Positions 11,461 through 23,227 of a DNA stretch of 64,000 bases are shown piece by piece (the stretch's first letter is position 1; each line of letters starts with the position of its first letter). Source of the DNA: Climacium dendroides (taxonomy: Eukaryota > Streptophyta > Bryopsida > Hypnales > Climaciaceae); contig OX467084.1 of NCBI GenBank assembly GCA_950106755.1, forward strand, positions 37,513,213 to 37,577,212, written 5' to 3'. The notes under the pieces are model-generated. The model saw only the letters and a program-made list of their open reading frames with translations. It did not search any database and was not told the origin of the DNA. Made by a program: the position numbers and the translations under genes.

Positions 11461-14400
11461 GTCCAGTTCAAAGTGTTGTAACTTTTGCCTCCAGTGTTTG
11501 GATTCAATAAAATTTGTTGGAAAATTTGTGCTTTCTCTTTTAGTTTTTGTGGTAAAATTTTTAGATCAATACAAGATTTACTGATTTTTTATAAGCCAAT
11601 CAAAGTTCAAAGGTTTAATTTGAGTTCACCAAATTGCATTTGGTGGCTACAACTTTAGGGGCTTGTATATCCTTCATCCAATGTATCCAATGTTTGTTTT
11701 CAATCAAATTTGTTGGGATATGTTTCCCTTGAAGTCTTGTTATTGTAATAAATTTTTCATATCAATCAAAGTTGTTGGGAATGTTTGGAAGCTATTTGTA
11801 AGTTCAAAATCTCAACAATCTTAGATTACAATGAACTTCAACAGTTTGTTTCATTTTCATATAGTGTTGGCCTTCAATAATTTTGGGAAAAAAGTTGCAC
11901 ATACTAGTCTTCTTTGTGTGGATAAAATTTCATATCAATCCAAGAAGTTATGAATGACTGAAGAGCATTTTAATAGAAGGAGGTTCAACCTCAGATGTGT
12001 ATTTTCTTGCTATTTTTTGACATTTCAAAAGCCATTTTGTAGACACAATGAGTCAATTGAATCATTAGAAAAACTTTTAGGCCTTGAAAGGGCCATGAAT
12101 AAAGGGCCCCCAAGCTATCAATAAGCACAGTGCTACCCAGATTATTTAATAATAAAAAATAAAAAACAATTTTTTTAAAAAATATTAAAAACAATATCTA
12201 TAAATAATAAATAATAATAAAATAATCACAATCTGATGTGGTTGAAGTTCGACTACATGAGATTGTCAAAGTTTTGAAATTTTGGATTTAATTTTTAATT
12301 ATTTTTAATATTTTAAAAAATTATTTGTTAAACTTGTTCCATATCTTCAAAGCCCTGTTATTCACTAGAAAAAAAAGTTTGAATTTTTTTTCTCTTGTTA
12401 TTTCAACCTACATTTTTCATTGTTAGGAAACTAACAGCTCTTTAGGGCTCTAATGCGGATATTTTCTTTCACCAAATAATGTGTTTGTATGGTGGTTTTG
12501 AAGTACTTTATAGGTTCAAGTTTTTTCATTTGAATAGGTTTAGAAATCAAATTTCACCTCCAAATGTGTTGCTAGGAAAATTTTAGCATGTTTTTTAACA
12601 CTAAAACATTATAACCTTGCAATCTCTTTGGCCAAATGACTCTAAATTTGAATCACGTCATCTAAAACGCATATACTATAAGATTGTACATTTTTGTAGG
12701 AGGAAAAATCAGTTGGAGAAGCTTTAAAAATTTCTCCAACACTCATAACATTATTAACCAACCTAAACTATTCACCCTTGGAAGAAGGATAATGCCTCCT
12801 TAAATTGTTTGGGAAAAAATTTAGTTATAATCTATAGAGAATCATTGGATCATGGCTTGGAAGTTGCAACTAGCTAAGGAAGTTCACTCTAAAAGTACCT
12901 ATATTCTAAAAGCAATCATGACATAGAGGTACATTTTGCTTTCTTTAATGTAACAACGGTATGCATTTTAGGAGGTGGTCACTTTTAGTAACCACTGTAA
13001 TTCAACTTCAAAAATTTATAACTAATTTTACGACTTGAATTAAATTTCAATTCCATTTTTCTTCCTATGAAAATTTATTGAAAACTGTTTGAAGAAGTTT
13101 ATCTTCTCACAAAAGACAATCAGATCTTAAATGATTGCTTTAAGAGCAACTACCTTACGGTCAAGTTCCCACTTGGCTGTAGATATCACATGTTGTAGTT
13201 ACTTAAGCACCCCCATGAAATGTTGCAAATTTCTTTTTACACATGAAAAGAATTGGAAACAAGTTTTAGTGTGAGGTGGGTTAGTTAATAGTGTTGCAAG
13301 CATTCTAGTTAAATTATAGAGATATTTATTTTACAAAATTTAATCATACAAGATCTCACAGTGAACTCTTCATAGATCATATCTTTGTTACTTAATGGGG
13401 CATTTTTTAATATGAAATATGTGCATATGGATGTTTTTAGGCCTTCATATTGTGGCTATGTTAAAAAATATTGTGATTGCTTTGGGTGAGTAAGATGAGC
13501 GTAAAACCATTAATTTTAAGTGAAATAATTCATGAAAAAATTGTGTCAAGGTACTCTACACAACATAAACCAAAGCCTTAAATATGTCGCTATGAGCAAG
13601 TGTTGTTTGCTATAAATTAGAATGCTAATAATAAAATGAAAGACTTTGGCCCATTGTATGTATATGAGGTAGTTAGTGCCTCTTTTGAGCTCATTGTAAC
13701 AAACTATCACAGTGAGTTAAAAAAAACTAAATCAAATTTTTTATACCCCTCAGTAAGCTCAAATTTTTTTTACTTAAATTTAATTTTTTTTGTTACCCCC
13801 CATCCCACTCCTTTGTAGTTTTCAGGTACGGTGGAGGTGCATTCAATATGGAATATCCCTCCCATATCTCGTATTTTTATCCATATAGTATCTATATCGT
13901 ACTAACATCCATATCTATATTGTATCTATACTGTATTTGTATCCATATCATACTTGTATATGTATTCAAAGTTATTTTTCAAGATCAACAGCATGGGGGA
14001 GGGGGAGGATTTTTTCTTAAAAACAAATCAATATGGTTCTCAAAATTTTGAAGTGGCAGGGGGTCCGTTTTCACCAACCCAGGCATGGTTGCCTCTTTGG
14101 GGTACATTGTATACAAAAAAGAAGAATCTTGGGCCTAATTGTTTTTCACATTTCACAAAAGGGAGAATCTTTGGACATAAAATTTTCTCACTCTTTACAA
14201 AAAGGAGAATCTCATCAATCCTTGTTGGATGTATAAATTGAATTTTTCACACCACTTTCTATAAGGAGAAATGGATATTGTAAGAAGCTGGAGCCTCTTG
14301 ACAAAGTTGAGAGGCTTAGAATCCATAAAATTTAATTATATATAAAAATAATGGTAAGCTAATGAAGTTGGTACTCAGCCAATGATGCTAGCATGTGAGT

Positions 14401-15251
14401 TTAGAATTGTAAGCCTATGAGTCTTGAACTTAGATGTAAGTAGGTACTCTACAACTACTAAAAGTGCCTATAACATAAGTATCTTATAATCATAGAAGGT
14501 GCTTATAACATAAATACCTATAATATAAACATTTATAATATAAATATCCTATAACTATGGAAGGTGTTTATAACATAAGTACTTACAATATAGACACCTA
14601 TAATATAAATATCCTATAACCATAGAAGGTGCCTATAATATAAATATTTAGGCTCATGGACTCAAGATCCTAAGCTCACATAGTAGCAACTGTGTTGACC
14701 TACAACCATTTGAAGGTATTCATAACATATGTGTCTATATTATAAGTACACTATAACATAAGTATCTATAACATATACATCTATAACCTCTAAAAGATAT
14801 TATAATATAGACTCCTAGACATGGGTTCATAGATTTTATGCTCACATGCTAGCACTTCCCTTCCCAACCATATGTTCTAGCCCACATGTCCTACTATTTT
14901 TAGACTTTGGAAGCACTACTCTTACATTGTTAATGGGCCATCTAGAACTCAAATTGATATGAATGCCTAATTTTTTTTCAAATGTTCATTTTCAAATATT
15001 TAATTGTTGGAAGGTCCTTGAGGTCCCTTTATATGACCTCTATTTAGCCTTATAATTTTTCAATTGTGGTTTACTATTATATGAGTTGTAATACATTGTT
15101 ATTTACACACTACTATGATCATTAATTTATTTTATATTAAACAATACTTGATCAATGTTTTTTCCCGTCAAATACCACCGTATTCATAATATACTATAGA
15201 ACTACAAAAAGCTTTTAGTCCCTTTTAGGGTTAATGAACACTTGTCCACTA
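11461..15251. other. AT-rich intergenic DNA with dispersed repeats
   Basis: Parts of about 11790-12070 and 12480-12690 recur in the same orientation near 37030-37570, with an internal deletion there. One shared stretch is around 'gacacaatgagtcaattgaat'. A degenerate minisatellite at 14420-14810 is listed separately. Open frames here are short, AT-rich and unlike known proteins. Confidence 0.5.
14420..14810. repeat. Degenerate tandem repeat rich in 'ctataa(ca/ta)taa'
   Basis: Variants of 'tatcctataaccatagaaggtg' and 'cctataatataaatat' alternate many times with irregular spacing. This is a decayed minisatellite with no coding potential. Confidence 0.6.
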
Positions 15252-17548
15252 CACTAAAATTGGTAAATAATGTTGGCAACACTAATTGTCAACAATAATA
15301 CTAATTGTGATTTGCAAGGTTAGTGTTAGATGGAAATTTACCCATTCTAACACTATTTTAGTTCTATAGTAAAATTTGGTCATTTCAACATTTCTACAAG
15401 AGTGCATTTAGTGTTAGATGGGAATAAAATATAGAAGTTGGAATGGTGGGGAAAAAGCAATGTATGAAATGTTGAAATAGACAATGACATGTTGAAATGC
15501 CGAAATAGACAATGAAATGTTGAAATGCTAAAATAAACAATGAAATGCTAAAATGTTGAAAATTTTCATAGTGTATGTATAAGTTGTTAAATATAGCAAC
15601 AACAAAAAACACAACATAATAATCCTAGTTGTAGGTCAAAAATTAAAGAAAAAATATAATAAAATATCAAAAAGAATTTTTAAATTACCCTATTGAAATT
15701 GGGCAGTTCTTGCCCTTGAAAGTATTGCAAATGTTTTGCAATTATCTTTTGGAGATGTGGAAATAATTGTTCTACATTCCAAAATCCATCAAGTCCTAAT
15801 GCCAAGCCACAATGAATCATATCTTTTTTAGCATAGGACATGTTGTCACAATTCACCTCTCGATTCACATCTTCTACACTATCACCAGCCAATTGTAAGA
15901 AAAAACGTTTCCCAAGATTTGCCAACTTTCCTAACCACTATCCATCTGCCCGGGGTGCATTTTGCCAAGCATTTTGTTATATCAACTCAATTTTCTTGGC
16001 TTCCTACTGTCTTGTTCATGCATCTTTTGATTTTTGAGATGAGAAATGTATCTGCTAGTTGGCAAATGTGAGTAGAACATGAAGGCTAAAATTTGAAAAC
16101 TGTTTTTTTGACAGTTAGGACAACAATCAATCTAAAGGTTACAGTATGGTCGCTACAATTATCAAGCCATATGATCTTCATACGTTGATGAAGATCGGCT
16201 TGATATGCACAAGGTTCCAAAAAGTATTCGAGGAAGATGGTTTGGTCCATCCAACCTTTAGGGCCCGTTCTATAAAAAACCTCCGGAATATTATCAATCA
16301 ACCCCATATAGGATAACTCCTATTTTCATTTGAGAAAATGAGCATAGAAGCTTCTATTGTAGCATGACAACCTCTTGAAATGCGAACCACCATGGTCAAA
16401 GACTCCCCCATTTGAGACAACTTCAGCATATTTGATAGTTGTATCTCTCCTAAATCCTAAAGTTCGGCCATTGTCAAGATTGACAACAAAATGCGCTTCA
16501 TCTAGGTTTTTATGAGATTTTCATCAAATTTCCTAGATGAAAATCCCTTTTGCAAGACCCCCAAATGGTAAGCTGTTTTCATTTCAATTTGAAGCTCCTT
16601 TTCAGGGCTACAAGTCAAACGCCCATGTTAGGATAGAAGGACTATATTGTGGTTATCTATGAATTGATTGATCCAATTTGCTATGATTTTGTTGACCAAC
16701 AAAACATTGTTTTTGGAATCGACAAAAAAGACTATAAAAATGGATTCAGGAGCTACAAGAATGGAAAGGGTCAATTCATGAAGTAGGTGAGGAAAATTTG
16801 ACACCATTGGCTCACTTTAATGAGGTTGGCAGAACGTTTAATACGAAAGTGTTTTGAAAATGCTTGAATGACTCGAGTATTGAGGCCCACCAAGCCATGA
16901 ATGGCAATATCTTCAATCATCCAAGGTTGAAAACTTATTGAAGACGTCGAGGAGAGGCACTGGGAGGAATCGCAGTAAGTGGGAGGTGGTCCATGGTCAA
17001 CTAAAAAAATAGTAAAAATATGACTTTTAAAAAAAATAGCAACCTATAAAACAATTTTTTAGAGGAAAGAAAGGAAAGAAAGACAAATCCAATGTTCAAT
17101 TACATACCGCAATTAAAAGATATAGGCATTGCAAATTTTGAATTTGAATTCAAGCAGCAGGAATCCAAGTGGTGGGAAACCACGGAGTATAACACACACA
17201 CACACGTAGAAAGCTCTCCACTTCTCTTCTCTACACAATGTCTCCAATGCTGCCATTGGGGAGCTCTCCACCTCTCCGCACAAACTTTCCAAGGCAGTCA
17301 CCAAGCAAGAAAAGAACTAAAGCAAAAAAGAAAGTTCTCCATGGGAGACGAAAATTGGAGTTTCCCAGGGAAGGGCCAGAATGTGACGACGGGAGGCGGA
17401 AATTAGAGCATTTCAAGGAAAGACCAGAATTTGATGGCCGGAGTGTAGTGCCACAACACTATTTACATATAAGCTGGAAAATAGTATTGGGGATAAAAAA
17501 CAGGGAACAACATTAATTATCACCCAACACTATTTACCAATTTTAGTG
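15252..17548 (-). mobile_element. Decayed TA-flanked DDE transposon, ~2.3 kb
   Basis: The left terminal repeat (15252-15276, cactaaaattggtaaataat...) is matched in reverse at 17524-17548 with one mismatch over 25 bp. TA lies directly outside both ends (15250-15251 and 17549-17550), the target duplication expected of the Tc1/mariner/pogo superfamily. Inside on the minus strand are broken pieces of a DDE transposase (15690-16990). A 31-bp repeat around 15450-15560 (aatgttgaaatag...) lies near the left end. The reading frame is destroyed, so the copy is not autonomous. Confidence 0.8.
15690..16990 (-). pseudogene. DDE-superfamily (pogo/Fot-like) transposase remnant
   Basis: Reading right to left, fragments follow one another in transposase order with frameshifts. 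A segment PWMIEDIAIHGLVG lies near 16900. A catalytic-type segment NLDEAHFVVNLDNGRTLGF lies near 16450-16510. GPKGWMDQTIFLEYF, then IIWLDNCSDH, the usual second-aspartate context, lie within 16086-16307. A C-terminal piece, LGKRFFLQLAGDSVEDVNRE through LALGLDGFWNVEQLFPHL, lies at 15690-15925. Between 15925 and 16085 the coding frame meets several stop codons. Assignment rests on the DDE-like motifs and on the TA-flanked terminal repeats; the exact subfamily is uncertain. Confidence 0.72.
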
Positions 17549-18180
17549 TACTACCTAACTATTGCTTTTCCAAAAATTAATCCTTAAAGACCTATGACCA
17601 TGGAAATCATCCCTTTTGGCATTGTGTGAATAGTTGGTTTTATAAAAAATCCTAAAGCACTCATTGGAAGTCAAACTACTATACAAGAGCTCACCTTTTC
17701 AAGTAAAATTCCAAGGATGAATAGTTGCATTTTTGTTTTACACACAAAGATTCTCTGTCATTCATCTATCATAAAATGGCCACAGCGTCATTTATGGGTT
17801 CATGTACATTCCACGTCACCTGCCATTTAGGTTCAGTGAATAACAAAACCGCAGGTGGGAATGCTCTGAAACATAAGAGCCATAAGAGCGCTGCTGTAAG
17901 CCCATGTAGGAACAGACCTTTAGTTTCATTGGATGAGTGGAAAGTTGCAGGAGAGGCACCGGATGTTCACATGCTGAGGCTCCCATAGTCCCACTTCCGG
18001 TGGAAGCCAAAAGGGGCCGCCGACTCCGCCAGAGTTGGTCAACAATAAGCGTATGCTGCGTGGGCGACACGGTTTCCCTGCGACCTGCGGGTCCGCCTCC
18101 CTCTGCCCAACTCCTTGAAAGCCACACGCCTGGAAAGCTCCTCTCTGCCGACACTTCAGTAGACACTCCTCATCGTTGCG
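17549..18180. other. Spacer with an F4-like repeat, upstream of J-protein copy 2
   Basis: About 17590-17800 resembles the small F4 repeat seen at 29120-29359, 37655-37830 and 42690-43080. Shared stretches include 'aagcactcattggaagtcaaac' in part and 'aggatgaatagttgca'. From about 17850 the composition becomes GC-richer as the J-protein leader is approached. Confidence 0.45.
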
Positions 18181-18742
18181 AGTCTTCGCCCGCTCACCAT
18201 CGCCTGCGGATGCGCTGCCACTCATCTCCTTCATTCTCGTAAGTATGTCGGTAATCTCGAAAATCCCCTTCTTGTGATCGAGTGATTTCTGACGCTAGTC
18301 CTAGTGATGCATCGGGCCATGGACGATCGAATGGGCTTTTCGGGTTGCAGGGGCAGACATTTTGCTGTTTGTTACGCTTTGCATTGGTTGATCAGTGTGG
18401 TGGCAGACGAGTTAGAAGAAACGATCGAGGGGATGGGAATGACAGGGTTTCGTGCATGTTTGGGTGTTGCAGTAGAGCTTCTATAATAAGCAGTAGGGAC
18501 ATGGGGTGTCGGTAGTGGTAGGATTGTAACGTAAAGTGTCGGATCTGGTGTAGTTATTGCCGGAGTGGTGGCCGTGTTTTGACACGGGCAAATTCTCGAA
18601 GGAGCTAGTGTGGAGTTTATGTCCTACTGCATGATGTTTGGTACGATATCGTTGGAGTCCGAGGTCCAGAAGAGCACAAATTGAGAGGATGTGTGTGTGG
18701 GTAGGTGGAATTTGGCACTGGCTGAAGGCTTAAGGCTTGGCG
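18181..18742 (+). promoter_or_regulatory. 5' leader region with intron, J-protein copy 2
   Basis: A candidate leader exon ends before a consensus donor 'gtaagtatgt' at about 18240, and the intron would run to just before the start codon at 18743. The intron shares long stretches with the leader intron of copy 1. The leader exons themselves are less alike, though both end in a 'gctgcca' segment. The promoter side may therefore differ between copies. Confidence 0.45.
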
Positions 18743-20709
18743 ATGGAGTGCAACAAAGAGGAAGCAGTGCGGGTAACAAGCAGTGCGGAGCTGAAGTTTG
18801 CAAAGAATGATCTTGCGGGTGCGAAGAGGTTCGTTTTGAAAGCTTTGAAGCTGTATCCTTGTCTGGGTGATGCGATTCAGTTGTCGGCAATCTTGGATGT
18901 CCACATCGCAGCTCAGGTGGAAGTCGGGATCAATGAGCCCGAGCCCGATTACTACGGCATTCTTCAGGTACCCTCTGAAGTCTTATATTCTTTTTGTTAG
19001 CTTTCTCTTTGTACTAGTTCCATGAGAGCATTGCGGTGATTTTCTTTATGTTCGTTGTTTATGGCGGGAAGTACTTCTTATGGGATGAGAACAGAGAACT
19101 CCTTGACCTGGGGTGTCATCTATTGTCTTTGTCTATCTATTCATTCATTGTTGCTAAGCACTGTAGCTAGCTGATGCAATGGTGGCGTTATTGCAGATGT
19201 TGCAACGTTCTTACTCTAGTATTTATATTGAACGCAGATTGTGTCAGAATTTCATTGTTTTCTTGTTTTCATTCACACCAAAGTTTCATTCATTTTCTCA
19301 ATGAAACCTTGGGGTTCATAGTTACAATGTCTGTATCGCCACTTTGATCGGTCATATCAGATCTGGGTGGGACGACAGTTAATGCAGAGTTAGGGTTGGT
19401 CCTCAAACTTTGCACTTTGTCTCAGGTGAAGCCACTGTCGGATGCTAGCACAATCAAGCAGCAGTATCGGAATCTCTCCAAATTGGTGCATCCTAACAAG
19501 AACAAAGAGTCAATGAAGGAGAAATCGGAAGCTGCATTCAAGTTGATTGCGAAGGCTTTTGAAGTTCTTTCGGATGAGGGAACGAGGTTTCAGCACAATT
19601 CGAAGCGAGGTGAAAAGCCCACGGCGAAGGAGCCACCGAAACCTACGTATCCTACTCATCAACCGCAACAGCGAGATGCGCAGCGGAGTGGTACTCCCAG
19701 GGCGAATCCGCAACCGCATCCGGAGCCATGGAAACAAGAGCAACCCAATGCTACGTATTCTGCTAATCAACCGCGACATGCGCGGCCAACCCCAGCTCCA
19801 GGTGCTCAAGCCTATCAAGCACCCAACGCATTCGGGGCGCGGCCAACCCCAGCTCCAGGTGCTCAAGCCTATCAAGCACCCAACGCATTCGGGGCGCGGC
19901 CAACCCAAGATCCAGGTGCTCAAGCCTATCAAGCACCCAACGCATTCGGGGCGCGGCCAACCCCACCTCCAGGTGCTCAAGCCTATCAAGCACCCAACGC
20001 ATTCGGGGCGCGGCCACCCCCACCTCCAGGTGCTCAAGCCTATCAAGCACCCAACGCATTCGGGGCGCAGCCAACCCCAGCTCCAGGTGCTCAAGCCTCT
20101 CAAGCACCCTACACATTCTGGACGGCTTGTCCCATATGTCGAATGCAGTACCAATGCATGCGCATCTTCTTGAACTATCAAGTTGTTTGCCAGAATTGCC
20201 ACTCTTCATTCCCTGCAAATGACATCAATGTCCACCCTGCAAACGGGGCGAGTGCGTTCGTGTGGCCTTCCGGGCCTATGGGGAACAGCAATCCATTCCC
20301 GCCTGCAAACGGGGCGAGTGCATTCGTGTGGCCTTCTGGGGCTTCGGGGAACAACAATCCATTCCCGGCTGGTACGAATTGGTATGAAATGTTCCAAAAC
20401 TATCTAGCACCGCCTTATGGTGCCTCCACAAATGGCACCTCTGGGAACGATTTTCTTGCTTTCCTGAGCGGTGCGAACCCGTATGGAGACTACGGTGCCT
20501 TCACAAATGGCACCTCTGGGAACGATCTTCTTGCTTTACTGAGCGGTGCGAACCCGTATGGGGACTATGGTGCCTTCACGAACGGCACCTCTTGGAGCAA
20601 TCTTCTTTCTATGTTTAGTGGTGGGAACCCGTTTGGAGACTCTGGAAACAGTTCATCAGCAACGCAATTTTGTCTCAGCATGCTGTTATCTGCCATGAAC
20701 CTTTCATGA
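18743..20709 (+). CDS. J-domain-like protein with zinc ribbon, copy 2 (HPD motif changed to HPN)
   Basis: Coding exons are 18743-18967 and 19426-20709, phase 0, giving 502 residues. The N-terminal region, J-domain frame, linker, 19-residue repeats and CxxC...CxxC zinc ribbon align throughout with copy 1. The key difference is residue 99: the codon at 19495-19497 is AAC, so HPD becomes HPN. In characterised J-proteins, loss of this aspartate abolishes stimulation of Hsp70 ATPase. The reading frame is intact, so this looks like a J-like protein rather than a simple pseudogene. The repeat array is shorter (five units plus a transition) with its own consensus (QAPNAFGAR), and the tail has expanded Gly/Asn repeats. 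No DUF3444 domain is seen. Confidence 0.85.
19786..20127 (+). repeat. 57-bp in-frame coding minisatellite in J-protein copy 2
   Basis: Six 57-bp units are present. The first five carry QAYQAPNAFGA and the sixth reverts to QASQAPYTFWTAC, leading into the zinc ribbon. The consensus differs from that of copy 1 at several fixed positions, which suggests separate homogenisation of the two arrays. Confidence 0.92.
20240..20655 (+). repeat. Tail repeats in J-protein copy 2
   Basis: Two repeat types are encoded. The first is a doubled PANGASAFVWPSG segment. The second is three units related to GAFTNGTSGNDLLALLSGAN, each followed by PYGDY or PFGDS. Copy 1 has one copy of each. No known domain is recognised in this tail. 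Confidence 0.8.
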
Positions 20710-21010
20710 GTCTCTCCACGGTAGGGATCGGACCTTCCCTTGGATGGACCGTCCGCGTTTTATGTGTTGGTACGCCTTGGGAAGCATTTACTGTCTTGTT
20801 CTTCTAATACGTGATGTTATACTTCATGTATTTGTACATACGATGAGGACTTCATTACACTGGAAACGGAGTCCTCATTACACTGAAAAATGGATCTAGT
20901 GTCACCAACACTACTCGTATCTATTAACATCATAAAGACTTGGTCGCCAACATGTTGACTGTTGATTTTGTTTGGTTTGCATCTGCCGTTGAAAGCAACT
21001 GAATTGATTG
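20710..21010 (+). other. 3' flank / probable 3' UTR of J-protein copy 2
   Basis: Sequence conserved with the 3' flank of copy 1 extends to about 21010 ('tttgcatctgccgttgaaag'). Beyond this the two loci diverge, which marks the right edge of the duplicated segment. Confidence 0.5.
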
Positions 21011-23227
21011 AATGTTTAGACTCAAGGCAACCAATGCCATGAGTAATGGGGTTGAAGCGTGTCGAAATTCTATGAAGACATGTCCAATTTAGGCGCTCTC
21101 TCTGGTCGAAGGAGACAGCATGACTTATCTTCAATGACGATGCACTTTGTCATGGCAGGATTCACTTCTGTTTGCATCAGAGATTTTGCAGTCACAAATT
21201 TTAAAGCCCTGCTCGAGAGTTGATAGGAATTATAGCTATGGTATAAGTTTAACGATATGCTGTTGACCACGGCTTTCATAATTTTGCACCAGACTCTGCA
21301 TTTGTTGCTGGATCACAAAACACTGATCACAAACCAGGACACAGCAACTGTTAGTTTCAAAATCCTTTGCCTGGATGGATGGAGACTTAGACCTCAACCA
21401 AACGGGGATCCCTCTAACTAAAGGTAGTCTGCTCTAAAACTGCCCCTATTATTATTAATAGCTGGAGAATGGAGATGAGGTGACCCTTAACCCCGTTAAG
21501 GCCTCAATCTTTTTTGAATTTTTGCACATTTTTCTCATATCTTTGTATAGAAATATCATTTACCACAATTTCATGAAATTAGTCATTAAGGAAGGTTGTT
21601 TTTTCAAGATTCAAGTGTTACATTGGATGAATGAGAAGTTAGTTGAACAAACCAGCACTTGCAAGTCCTCTATTCATCGTTTAAAATATGAACGTCAAAG
21701 CACTTAAAGGTATCACTCGACTAGCCATTGAATGAATCAAGGAAAAATTGTTTTTCTATTGCAAGAGCCAATCTTTGTTTTTGATTTTTGCACATTTCTT
21801 TACAAATTGCAAGTGGATTGATTTTGGAAGACCTATGGTTACAAATAGGTGCCTATGCTTAAAATCTTTGAAAATTTATAAGTAATTCAAAAGTGCTTGA
21901 AAAAAATACAAAACCACATGTGTTAGGTTCCATATCTATTTTTCTTTCTCTGAAAAATGATTTAAGAATATTTTGTCCACAGAAACCTATGAAAAGGGTG
22001 GACCAGCCCTTGAATGGTTGCTTTTAGAGCATACTACCTTAGAAGAATTCCTTCATGGAGAAAAAATTTGAAGCTTTGCTCCAAAGTTCAATCTTGAGGC
22101 ATTTATTTTTAAGCACAAATGGACAAATTTGGGAGATTTTAATTTGGTTTTGAATTAGATCACGAATTAGATAGTAGGAGGGCCAAGAAATTTAAAAAAT
22201 TAGACACTCTAAAGTACCAATACTCCAATAGATAGGTTTTATAATTGTCCCAATGTGTTGGATTAAAAAAAAATTCCCATGCCATGAAGTGCTTGACATA
22301 GCACTACTTTAGACAACTCCCAACCAAAGTGAAGGCATGACAAACAAGGCATTCTCACAAGAAGCTTGTAAACTAGTAATTTTTGGAAACTTTTCACCCT
22401 CTCCCTCTAGTTATATTTTCCTTACACTTAGGACATCTTCAAACCCATTATGTCAACTAAGTCATAATTGAGCTTTGGTATGAAAAGAATTCTTTCTTTC
22501 TCTCTTTCTCATTGGTTGGCTTAGTCCTTTGTTTGTCACATTCAGAAAATACACTTTTCATTGACCCACCCAGCTTTAAGGGCCAACTTTTATGTAATTC
22601 CATAATCACATAATTCCATAGTCAATGGGAGTTACCATTATTCAAGCACAGCACAATAATTGAATTAACTTGTGTCATGGTTCTTTTAGAAATGTACTTG
22701 TAAATTTTATAGTACTAGTTATTTTTAGTACAACCTTTCCAAGGTTTGCAACAACTCCCCTATTGCATCATTCAACTATTGGTAGAGTGTGCATCAAGCT
22801 TCAAGGTTTCATTGAAAAGTTGTGGAGATTCATTAATTCGGTTTTAGTAAGAACAAATGATTGAAAGAACTTGCAAATGAAAATGTGACATTTGTGACAA
22901 AAATGAAAATAAATGTGATAGGAATGTTGGCGCAATGGTTATTTAATATAATAGATTGGTAGAGTGGTGGACCTATATGCGACAGGAAATTCTCTTGTTA
23001 AAGAGTTAAAGAGTGTTGTTACTAAGAGTCTTTGGAACCTACTTCTGGACTTGATTCACATTCCAAACAGCACCCCTAACATCAAGTGTTAAGAGTGGAA
23101 CTTGAGTCCTCATTGCATCATCTGTTGCATGGATTGTTCATGGATTGTTGGAGCTTGTTTAGGCAGTGTGCATACTTCCAGATTGGGGATTCAAACTACA
23201 TATGATTATCTTTTCTCTGCTACACAG
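21011..23227. other. AT-rich spacer with a single TTAACCCC start
   Basis: A TTAACCCCGTTAAGGCC terminus lies at 21487 and may be the left end of another TTAA element; no matching right end was found. No gene is supported, and no upstream exons of the downstream kinase remnant were recognised. Confidence 0.45.

Noticed and set aside
15252..15256. CACTA (En/Spm) classification of the 2.3-kb transposon from its CACTA start
   Set aside because: Flanking triplets do not match (cta left, tac right), whereas TA matches on both sides, and the transposase fragments look like a DDE pogo-type enzyme.
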